From: Actinomycetota bacterium
GTDB lineage: Bacteria > Actinomycetota > Thermoleophilia > Gaiellales > F1-60-MAGs149
DNA: 7,442 nucleotides
Assembly: GCA_947481755.1 (NCBI GenBank)
Contig: CANKHS010000061.1
Location: 1 to 7,442 of the forward strand
Direction of reading: 5' to 3'
The notes under the pieces were generated by a model. That model did not search any database. It was not told where the DNA came from and was given only the letters and a program-made list of their open reading frames with translations. A program made the translations under genes and the position numbers. Within the stretch, counting starts at the first letter, position 1. Every line of letters begins with the position of its first letter. Shown one piece after another: positions 1 to 5,933 of this stretch.

Positions 1-976
1 GAGCAGCAACCAAGGCGAGTCCGACGAACCAGCGCCAGAAGTCGTTGGAGCCGAAGATCTTGTCGACGTAGCCGAGGAAGACAACGTTGGCGTCGCCCGA
101 GCCAAGCTCGGCGAAGCCAGCGGTGCCAAGCACGGCCAGCAGCATCAGGGGCAGCGAGATGTAGATGAAGAGGCCGAAGAGACCCTCGGCGGTCATCGCG
201 ATCTTGGCGTCACGCGCCGGCTCGCGGCACTCGCCGATGTAGCAGGCCGCTGCCTCCATCGCCCAGACGGTCCAGACGAAGATGAAGGCCCAGCCGACGA
301 TCAATTCCCAACTGCCAGTCACGCCTTCGGGCAGGCTGCCGAGCTGGACACGACCGAAGTCGATCGTCGAGGGCTTGAAGAACGGCAGGATGATGATCAG
401 TACCAGTGGCACGATCGAGCCGATGCCGAGGATCGTCGCGAAGGTGGCGCCGAGGCGAATGCCAAGCCAGCCGGGGATAAAGACGACCAGCAGAATCACC
501 GCGGCCGTGATGATGACGCCGACGGACCAGGCCGAACCAAACTTGTCGGAGATCGGACCGTAGGTGTTGCCAAGCGGAATGCCAAAGAGATCGGTGATGT
601 AGAGCGCGGCAAGGTAGGCGTTGATCGGTGCGACGGTAAACCAGCCGAGCCAGTAGGCCCACGAGCTGAGACCACCGATGTGCTCAGCGACACCATCGCC
701 AAGCGGCTTGAACGTCTCGAACGCGTAGCTCGGGAGTCCACCTGCCCGATCGGGGAAGGCCGCCGCGAGTTCGGCGAGACAGAAGCAGAGGAACACGCCG
801 ACGAGCGTCAGCACGATAAACAGAGTGATCGCCACGCCGCCGAGGGCGAGCAGGGCGTAGCCCGCGAGGCCGATCACCAGGATCGTTCCGGCTAGGCCGA
901 TTACGAAGGCGCCCCACCAGTTGGTGCCCTTCTCGAGTTCTACGGTAAATCGCTCACCGCTTGGATGTGCCGCCAT
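1..976 (-). CDS. APC-superfamily amino acid permease, N-terminal part (runs off the left edge)
   Basis: Reading the minus strand from ATG at 976 gives 325 uninterrupted residues with no stop before the window edge, so the C-terminal portion is missing. The protein is very hydrophobic, with membrane segments at about residues 24-45, 47-73, 103-130, 150-170, 178-199, 225-245 and 265-290. Family signs are the glycine-rich first helix (GLAGTILVIGLAGYALLALGG), the loop after helix 2 (AELAAAFPDRAGGLPSYAFE, residues 68-87), which matches the usual ELa.rFP.aGG.Y.y of amino acid permeases, and the later segment AMEAAACYIGECREPARDAK (239-258), which matches the usual FE.aa...EE.knP.rd. These proteins are secondary amino acid or amine transporters of the cytoplasmic membrane; the substrate cannot be told here. 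The start is supported by AGGGGGAG (minus strand, 988-981) four bases before the ATG and by a promoter upstream. It is transcribed divergently from rpmE and shows no functional link to it. Confidence 0.88.
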   Translation of the reverse strand, partial: MAAHPSGERFTVELEKGTNWWGAFVIGLAGTILVIGLAGYALLALGGVAITLFIVLTLVGVFLCFCLAELAAAFPDRAGGLPSYAFETFKPLGDGVAEHIGGLSSWAYWLGWFTVAPINAYLAALYITDLFGIPLGNTYGPISDKFGSAWSVGVIITAAVILLVVFIPGWLGIRLGATFATILGIGSIVPLVLIIILPFFKPSTIDFGRVQLGSLPEGVTGSWELIVGWAFIFVWTVWAMEAAACYIGECREPARDAKIAMTAEGLFGLFIYISLPLMLLAVLGTAGFAELGSGDANVVFLGYVDKIFGSNDFWRWFVGLALVAA

Positions 977-996
977 AATTCTCCCCCTCTAATGGT

Positions 997-1012
997 GTGG
1001 TTAGCAAACCAC
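997..1012. promoter_or_regulatory. Inverted repeat GTGGTT-AGCA-AACCAC, candidate operator
   Basis: This is a perfect 6-bp inverted repeat with a 4-base centre, 16 bp in all. It lies across the proposed -10 (1003-1008) and start point of the permease promoter. Such a position fits a dimeric repressor that blocks polymerase. The repressor is not in the window, and the half-site does not identify a family to me. A chance palindrome of this size is possible, but its position makes a regulatory role plausible. Confidence 0.4.
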
Positions 1013-1031
1013 TACGGAAGCGCCGTGTCAA
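1003..1031 (-). promoter_or_regulatory. Putative sigma70-type promoter of the permease gene
   Basis: On the minus strand a perfect TTGACA (-35, 1031-1026) is followed after 17 bases by TTTGCT (1008-1003, 3 of 6 matches to TATAAT). This would start transcription near 996 and leave a leader of about 20 bases containing the AGGGGGAG ribosome-binding site. The -35 and the spacing are good; the -10 is weak. Confidence 0.5.
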
Positions 1032-1085
1032 GGGGAAAGGTATGTCGGTGACACCAATGTGGAGAAAGGTGCCATACGGTCGATT

Positions 1086-1114
1086 TTGCTGACCCGAGCA
1101 GGCGTTGCTACGAG
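1086..1114 (+). promoter_or_regulatory. Weak candidate promoter for rpmE
   Basis: TTGCTG (1086-1091) and TACGAG (1109-1114) are separated by 17 bases, each matching only three consensus positions. Transcription would start near 1121, giving a leader of about 27 bases that carries the AGGAGG at 1134-1139. The gap between the divergent genes must hold an rpmE promoter, unless transcripts enter from elsewhere, but this exact site is a guess. Confidence 0.22.
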
Positions 1115-1133
1115 ATGTGCGACGCAGACCGGC

Positions 1134-1139
1134 AGGAGG
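1134..1139 (+). promoter_or_regulatory. Shine-Dalgarno AGGAGG that decides the rpmE start
   Basis: AGGAGG lies 8 bases before the GTG at 1148. It lies inside the longer reading frame that opens at ATG 1115, so translation from 1115 is unlikely. Confidence 0.7.
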
Positions 1140-1147
1140 TTGGTAGT

Positions 1148-1366
1148 GTGCCGGGCGTGAAGGCTGATACGCATCCCGATTACCCCGTTGTCACGATCTC
1201 GTGTGCGTGCGGCAACTCGTTTGAGTCGCGCTCTACCAAGGGCGACTACTCCGTCGAGGTCTGCTCCGAGTGTCACCCGTTCTACACGGGTACGCAGAAG
1301 CTGATTGACGTCGGCGGCCGGGTCGAGCGCTTTAACAAGCGCCGCGCCAAGCAGGCCTCGTCCTAG
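1148..1366 (+). CDS. rpmE: 50S ribosomal protein L31, zinc-binding form
   Basis: This 72-residue protein is the usual size for L31, a small protein of the large ribosomal subunit near the bridge to the small subunit. The N-terminus VKADTHPDYP corresponds to the family's MK.dIHP.Y. Four cysteines in two pairs, C19-A-C21 and C39-S-E-C42, make this the C+ paralogue that binds zinc, unlike the zinc-free form made under zinc limitation. The region YTGTQKLIDVGGRVERFNKR (46-65) is the typical L31 C-terminal signature. I chose GTG 1148 because of the AGGAGG eight bases upstream. ATG 1115 would add 11 atypical residues. GTG 1157 would give the classic MKADTHP start but sits 17 bases from the AGGAGG. 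DUF1385 follows after 19 bases with no visible promoter, so the two are probably cotranscribed. Confidence 0.95.
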   Translation: MPGVKADTHPDYPVVTISCACGNSFESRSTKGDYSVEVCSECHPFYTGTQKLIDVGGRVERFNKRRAKQASS

Positions 1367-1385
1367 TCTGGACGGACGGTAGGCG

Positions 1386-2309
1386 ATGAGCCAAGCGGTC
1401 GGAGGACAGGCCGTTGTGGAGGGCGTGATGATGCGCACTCCGTCGGCATGGGCGGTCGCAGTGCGACGTCCCGATGGTCGCATCACCACCGTGGTTGAGG
1501 ACGCGCGTTCGGTCGCGCTTCGCTATCCGATCCTCCGCTGGCCCGTGATTCGTGGAGTCGTGGCGCTCGGCGAATCGCTCGTGGTCGGAATGAAGGCTCT
1601 GTCGTTGGCAGCGCGTCTTTCGACGTCCGACCATGGCGAGGGTGACGGCGAAGGCGAGCAAGAGATTGGTCGCCGCGAGATCGTGATCGCGCTGGTCGTG
1701 GCCGTGGTCTTCAGCGTCGTCTTCTTCAAGGTTGTGCCGAGTGTGATCGCAAACTTCCTACCGATCCAGGACACGATTCTTTTTGTTCTGGCTGAGGGCG
1801 TGATTCGCGTCAGTCTCTTCATTGGCTATCTCGTCTTCCTGTCGTTGCTCCCCGACCTTCGTCGCGTCTTTCAATTTCATGCCGCCGAGCACCAGGCGAT
1901 CAACGCCCTCGAGGCCGGCGAGCCGCGCACCGCTGCTGCGGCCGCGCTCTACAGTCGCATTCACCTGCGCTGTGGCACGGCATTCCTGCTCTGGGTGATG
2001 GTGATTGCAATCATCGTCTTCGCCTTCGTGGGACGGCCCGACCTGCCCTGGCTGATTGCCTCGCGCGTGCTGCTCGTGCCGGTGATCGCCGGGATCGCGT
2101 ATGAGGTGATCCGCCTCGCGGGTCGCTACGGCAGCAATCCGATTGTGCACGCCATTCTCTGGCCCGGTCTGCTGTTGCAGCGGCTGACGACGCGGCCGGC
2201 TGATGCCGAGCATCTTGAGGTTGCCGTTGCTGCGCTCGATGCGGTGTTGCAGCGCGAGGAAACGAATCGTGCGGCGCGCCCCGAGGCGCCCGTCGACGTG
2301 ATGGCCTGA
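1386..2309 (+). CDS. DUF1385 / YqhQ-like integral membrane protein
   Basis: This is a 307-residue membrane protein of the DUF1385 family, whose biochemical function I do not know to be established. Family motifs are clear: GGQAVVEGVMMR at residues 6-17, FHAAEHQ at 164-170, RCGTAF at 195-200, YEVIRLAGR at 239-247 and PGLLLQRLTTRP at 260-271. Hydrophobic segments lie at about 98-120, 129-155, 199-216 and 222-240. An acidic, glycine-rich linker (about 80-95) separates the N-terminal domain from the first helix. The conserved His and Glu of HAAEH with the Cys of RCGT could form a metal or active site; that is inference. Length is normal for the family and there is no frameshift. The ATG is preceded only by a weak GG-rich stretch (GGACGGTAGGCG), so translation may depend on coupling to rpmE, which ends 19 bases upstream. 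Its place between rpmE and prfA is one I recall from Gram-positive genomes and hints at a housekeeping role. Confidence 0.9.
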   Translation: MSQAVGGQAVVEGVMMRTPSAWAVAVRRPDGRITTVVEDARSVALRYPILRWPVIRGVVALGESLVVGMKALSLAARLSTSDHGEGDGEGEQEIGRREIVIALVVAVVFSVVFFKVVPSVIANFLPIQDTILFVLAEGVIRVSLFIGYLVFLSLLPDLRRVFQFHAAEHQAINALEAGEPRTAAAAALYSRIHLRCGTAFLLWVMVIAIIVFAFVGRPDLPWLIASRVLLVPVIAGIAYEVIRLAGRYGSNPIVHAILWPGLLLQRLTTRPADAEHLEVAVAALDAVLQREETNRAARPEAPVDVMA

Positions 2310-2325
2310 GCCGCCCCGCGGCTCA
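2307..2325 (+). terminator. Stem-loop starting on the DUF1385 stop codon
   Basis: TGAGCCG (2307-2313) pairs perfectly with CGGCTCA (2319-2325) around a CCCCG loop. The left arm begins with the TGA stop codon of DUF1385 and the structure ends 6 bases before the proposed prfA -10 hexamer. There is no T-run after it, so it would be a U-less terminator of the kind proposed in actinobacteria, or an mRNA-stabilising 3' end. It could also be a protein-binding palindrome over the prfA -35 region. Confidence 0.35.
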
Positions 2326-2331
2326 CCCACG

Positions 2332-2337
2332 TACCCT
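2332..2337 (+). promoter_or_regulatory. Proposed -10 (TACCCT) of a leaderless prfA transcript
   Basis: TACCCT fits the TAnnnT -10 pattern of high-GC actinobacteria and lies exactly six bases before the prfA ATG. The ATG has no Shine-Dalgarno, so transcription would start at or within a base of it. The same arrangement recurs at glyA and wecA. No convincing -35 is visible; the 2307-2325 stem-loop occupies that region. Confidence 0.5.
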
Positions 2338-2343
2338 GCAGCT

Positions 2344-3429
2344 ATGGAACGCCTCGTCTCTCAGATCGAACGGTCCTTTGCGGACGTCGAGCAGGAGCTC
2401 GCCGACCCAGCGGTCCTGAACGACCATCAGCGTCTGGCCGAGGTCGGCCGGACACATCGTCGTCTGCAGACTGCGCATGAGTTGGCGCGACGGTGGCGGG
2501 CTGCGAGCCAGACCGTGCAAGACGCCGAGCAGGGGTTGGAGAGCGAGTCGGATCCCGAGGTGCGCGCGTATCTGCAAGAAGAACTTGAATCCTCGAGGGC
2601 CGAGGTTCCGGCACTCGAGGAAGAGCTGCGGATCGCGATGCTCGAGCACGATCCGGCCGACGATCGCAACGTCATCATCGAATTGCGTGGCGGCACGGGT
2701 GGGGAAGAGGCAGCGCTATTTGCGGCCGATCTCTACAAGATGCTGACGGGGTACGCCGATCGGCTCGGCTTCAAGCACCAGGTGCTGACCTCGGACGCCT
2801 CCGATTCTGGCGGCCTCAAGGACATCTCGTTTGAGATCACCGGCGATGGCGCCTACTCGGCGTTTAAGTGGGAGTCGGGCGTGCACCGTGTACAACGCGT
2901 GCCGTCGACCGAAACGCAGGGACGCATCCACACCTCGACGGCGACCGTCGCCGTATTGCCAGAGGCCGAGGAGGTCGAGGTCTCGGTCGAGCAGAAGGAC
3001 CTCAAGATCGACGTCTACCGCGCCACCGGGCCGGGTGGGCAGTCCGTCAATACGACCGATTCCGCCGTGCGCATTACGCACCTTCCGACCGGCGTGGTCG
3101 TGGCCTGTCAGGACGAGCGCTCGCAGCTGCAGAATCGCGAACGCGCAATGAAGATCCTGCGCGCGCGCATCTATGAGGCCGAGCGCGAGCGACTCGCCGC
3201 CGAGCAGGCCGCCACCCGCAAATCACAAATCGGCACGGGCGCGCGGTCGGAGAAAATCCGTACGTATAACTATCCGCAGAGTCGCGTCACCGACCACCGC
3301 ATCAAGTTCACCTCGCACGATTTCGAGCAGATCATGATCGGCGCACTGGAGCCGTTTACCAGCGCACTGCAGGCTGATTGGAATCGTCAGCAGCTGGAGG
3401 ACGCGGCGTCGAGTCACGCCGATGACTGA
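2344..3429 (+). CDS. prfA: Peptide chain release factor 1
   Basis: This 361-residue protein matches the usual class I release factor length of about 360. It enters the ribosomal A site at UAA or UAG and triggers hydrolysis of peptidyl-tRNA. The catalytic loop YRATGPGGQSVNTTDSAVR (225-243) holds the GGQ at 231-233. The codon-reading tripeptide is P187-S-T189 within HRVQRVPSTETQGRIHTS; PxT marks RF1, whereas RF2 has SPF. The N-terminal part (1-100) is a charged helical coiled-coil domain, followed by RGGTGGEEAALFA (115-127). The tail TGARSEKIRTYNYPQSRVTDHR (298-319) is the family C-terminal signature. The ATG lacks a Shine-Dalgarno but sits six bases after TACCCT, consistent with a leaderless message. 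The 3' end overlaps prmC by 8 bases, so the two are very likely cotranscribed and translationally coupled. Gln233 is the residue PrmC methylates. Confidence 0.97.
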   Translation: MERLVSQIERSFADVEQELADPAVLNDHQRLAEVGRTHRRLQTAHELARRWRAASQTVQDAEQGLESESDPEVRAYLQEELESSRAEVPALEEELRIAMLEHDPADDRNVIIELRGGTGGEEAALFAADLYKMLTGYADRLGFKHQVLTSDASDSGGLKDISFEITGDGAYSAFKWESGVHRVQRVPSTETQGRIHTSTATVAVLPEAEEVEVSVEQKDLKIDVYRATGPGGQSVNTTDSAVRITHLPTGVVVACQDERSQLQNRERAMKILRARIYEAERERLAAEQAATRKSQIGTGARSEKIRTYNYPQSRVTDHRIKFTSHDFEQIMIGALEPFTSALQADWNRQQLEDAASSHADD

Positions 3430-4300
3430 GGCGCTCCCTGGCGGCATGCGCACGGTCAAGGACGTGCTCGCGTTGTCGGCAGCGTTTCTGAATGCCAAGG
3501 GCATTGCGACCGCGCGTCTCGACGCGGAGCGCCTGATCGGGAGCGTGCTCGGTCTCGATCGACTCGAGCTCTATCTGCACCACGATCGCCCGGTTACGCC
3601 AGCCGAACTCGACGGCATTCGGCCACTGTTGCGTCGTCGCGCCGACCTCGAGCCGGTGGCCTACATCCTCGGCACTGTCGGGTTTCATCACGTCGTGCTC
3701 AAGTGCGATGCGCGTGCACTGATGCCTCGCTCAGAGACAGAGACGCTGGTCGAGGTCGCGCTCGCCAATTTGCCCGATCGTGGCACCTTGCTTGATGTCG
3801 GCACGGGCGCAGGTGCGATCGCTGTGGCGGTCAAGCACGACCGGCCGGACGTTCGTGTGACGGCGGTTGATCTCTCGCCCGATGCACTCGCGCTGGCGCG
3901 GGAAAACGCAGATTTTGTTGGCGTTGAGATCGCCTTCATCGCGTCGGATCTGCTCGCAGCCGTTGCGGGGCAACGCTTCCACGTGATCGCGGCCAACCTG
4001 CCCTATATCCCTGATGGTGACCCCCGTACCGAGCCAGGCGTCGTTCGACACGAGCCACACCTTGCTCTCTACGGCGGCGAAGATGGACTCGATCTTGTGC
4101 GCCGCGTTGTGGTCGATGCACCGGATTGTCTTGAAGAGGGCGGCCTACTCGTGCTTGAGGTCTCGGATCAGCAGGCCTCCGCTACGCGCGGACTGCTGGA
4201 GGCTGCTGGCTACACCGAGATCGCCTTCCACCGCGATCTTGCGGGGATCGATCGGGTCGTCGCAGCCCGCCATGTGCGGCCTGCACACACCGTCAGCTAA
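3422..4300 (+). CDS. prmC: Release factor glutamine N5-methyltransferase
   Basis: This 292-residue SAM-dependent methyltransferase of the PrmC/HemK family transfers a methyl group to the side-chain nitrogen of the GGQ glutamine of release factors, raising termination efficiency. Residues 1-90 form the helical substrate-binding domain (TVKDVLALSAAFLNAKGIAT, then EPVAYILGTVGFH). The Rossmann domain begins with motif I, LLDVGTGAGAIAVA (123-136), followed by the acidic D150 at the end of the next strand. The catalytic N-P-P-Y appears here as N192-L-P-Y195: the Asn that holds the glutamine amide, the second Pro and the Tyr are kept. The usual PRPETE loop reads PRSETE (102-107). HEPHLALYGGEDGLDLVRR (210-228) is typical of the C-terminal half. 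The ATG at 3422 overlaps the prfA end (ATGACTGA). A second in-frame ATG at 3446 would give MRTVKDVL and may be the true start, as neither has a strong ribosome-binding site close by. Confidence 0.95.
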   Translation: MTEALPGGMRTVKDVLALSAAFLNAKGIATARLDAERLIGSVLGLDRLELYLHHDRPVTPAELDGIRPLLRRRADLEPVAYILGTVGFHHVVLKCDARALMPRSETETLVEVALANLPDRGTLLDVGTGAGAIAVAVKHDRPDVRVTAVDLSPDALALARENADFVGVEIAFIASDLLAAVAGQRFHVIAANLPYIPDGDPRTEPGVVRHEPHLALYGGEDGLDLVRRVVVDAPDCLEEGGLLVLEVSDQQASATRGLLEAAGYTEIAFHRDLAGIDRVVAARHVRPAHTVS

Positions 4301-4320
4301 TTGACAGGCGCTGATGGTGC

Positions 4321-4348
4321 TTGCCGGGAAGGTCGCCCCGCGTAGAAT
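4321..4348 (+). promoter_or_regulatory. Promoter for a leaderless glyA transcript
   Basis: TTGCCG (4321-4326), a 16-base spacer and TAGAAT (4343-4348, 5 of 6 to TATAAT) form the best promoter in the window. The -10 ends six bases before the glyA ATG, and no Shine-Dalgarno lies between prmC and glyA. Transcription should therefore begin at the start codon. Confidence 0.6.
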
Positions 4349-4354
4349 CCCGCT

Positions 4355-5645
<1,291 letters not shown>

Positions 5646-5650
<5 letters not shown>

Positions 5651-5698
5651 TCCGCCTACTCTACGGGTGCCTCGAGTCCGTGGTTCACGACGCGCTCT
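5646..5698 (+). repeat. Left copy of a 53-bp imperfect direct repeat
   Basis: Aligned without gaps to 5881-5933, 43 of 53 positions are identical. The copy begins with the GTTGA holding the glyA stop codon. It corresponds to the proposed promoter and first codons of wecA, but the -10 hexamer has decayed (TGCCTC at 5668-5673 instead of TACCCT), and the frame from its GTG (5680) ends after seven codons at TGA 5701-5703. A further 18-base match (5719-5736 to 5928-5945, 15 of 18) suggests the copy once extended to 5736 and carries a 26-base insertion made between two CGCGCTCT boxes. Differences show no third-position bias, so this copy is not kept as coding sequence. Confidence 0.8.
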
Positions 5699-5740
5699 GC
5701 TGAAGCGCTTTCTTGGCGCGCTCTCTTGACAAGTCGGATG

Positions 5741-5845
5741 GTGTTGATGTCCGTAAGGGGTCAGGCACGATCTGGACATTTGATGACGAGCTAGCTCGTC
5801 TGACAAATGTCCAGATCGTGCCTGACCCCTTACGGACATCAACAC
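5741..5845. repeat. 105-bp hairpin with perfect 42-bp inverted arms
   Basis: The left arm 5741-5782 is the exact reverse complement of 5804-5845 (42 of 42). The 21-base centre contains a perfect 16-bp palindrome, GACGAGCTAGCTCGTC (5785-5800), so the whole folds into one almost unbroken stem with a small bulge. Within each arm ATGTCC (5747-5752) and GGACAT (5774-5779) can pair on their own around the AAGGGGTCAGGC core, so each arm is itself REP-like and the pair resembles a REPIN, two REPs in inverted orientation. RNA made through it would form a very stable stem and could end or shield the glyA message. Confidence 0.9.
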
Positions 5846-5859
5846 GGGACCGTTGCATA

Positions 5860-5872
5860 GGGGTCTGACCCC
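5860..5872. repeat. 13-bp palindrome GGGGTC-T-GACCCC
   Basis: This is a perfect 6-bp inverted repeat around a single T, preceded by GCATA and followed by AAAGCAAA. It repeats the GGGGTC core found in both arms of the 105-bp hairpin 15 bases to the left, so the two are probably parts of one element. It ends 8 bases before the right copy of the direct repeat. Confidence 0.7.
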
Positions 5873-5880
5873 AAAGCAAA

Positions 5881-5933
5881 GTTGATCCGCGTACTCCACA
5901 GGTACCCTGAGTGCGTGGTACCCGACTCGCTCT
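5881..5933 (+). repeat. Right copy of the 53-bp direct repeat (wecA 5' end)
   Basis: This copy matches 5646-5698 at 43 of 53 positions with no gaps. It contains the proposed wecA -10 hexamer (TACCCT) and the first six codons from GTG 5915, so it is presumably the functional copy. It starts with the same GTTGATCC that spans the glyA stop in the left copy, which suggests the unit was copied from the original glyA-wecA junction. Confidence 0.8.
5903..5908 (+). promoter_or_regulatory. Proposed -10 (TACCCT) of a leaderless wecA transcript
   Basis: TACCCT lies exactly six bases before GTG 5915, identical in sequence and spacing to the prfA site. TTGATC at 5882-5887 could serve as a -35 with a rather short 15-base spacer. 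There is no Shine-Dalgarno before the GTG. The inserted palindromes end 30 bases upstream of this hexamer, so the core promoter itself is intact. Confidence 0.5.

Larger units (their letters stand above)
5737..5880. mobile_element. Putative non-autonomous REPIN/MITE-like element
   Basis: These roughly 144 bases lie between the two copies of the direct repeat and match neither. They consist of a 105-bp hairpin (5741-5845), a short spacer and a 13-bp palindrome (5860-5872), both sharing GGGGTC/GACCCC cores. There is no open reading frame of note and no transposase, so any mobility must come from an enzyme elsewhere. The GGGGTCTGACCCC type of palindrome resembles repeats I associate with IS200-like REP transposases (RAYTs); that link is from memory. 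Boundaries are inferred from where the flanking repeat stops. Confidence 0.45.

Noticed and set aside
210..917. Several open frames on both strands (for example 210-662 minus, 282-563 plus, 680-895 plus)
   Set aside because: They lie inside the permease gene on the minus strand in other frames, have arginine/proline-rich compositions unlike real proteins and lack ribosome-binding sites.
1115..1147. ATG 1115 as the rpmE start
   Set aside because: It would put the AGGAGG inside the coding region and add 11 residues foreign to L31; GTG 1148 has the right spacing.
2716..3176. Open frames overlapping prfA in other phases
   Set aside because: They are shadows of a strongly conserved gene with high third-position GC, and no product is recognisable.
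2344..3429. Release factor 2 rather than RF1
   Set aside because: The codon-recognition tripeptide is PST (PxT type), not SPF, and no programmed frameshift site is present.
4301..4306. Perfect TTGACA right after the prmC stop codon as the glyA -35
   Set aside because: The good -10 (TAGAAT, 4343) is 36 bases away and no TAnnnT lies 16-18 bases downstream; TTGCCG at 4321 fits better.
5726..5731. TTGACA in the glyA-wecA gap as an active promoter
   Set aside because: The bases 16-18 downstream fall in the hairpin arm and contain no -10-like hexamer.
5741..5845. Simple Rho-independent terminator of glyA
   Set aside because: A 42-bp perfect stem with no following T-run is far larger than an intrinsic terminator; it may still stop transcription as a side effect.
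5741..5872. CRISPR array or attachment site
   Set aside because: The repeats are inverted and unequal, with no regular spacers and no cas or integrase gene; there is no tRNA gene to serve as an integration target.
5882..5914. TTG 5882 as the start of the WecA-like protein
   Set aside because: The added 11 residues come from the repeated sequence and are atypical. GTG 5915 has the TACCCT-N6 arrangement, and the left repeat copy shows no coding constraint over this stretch.
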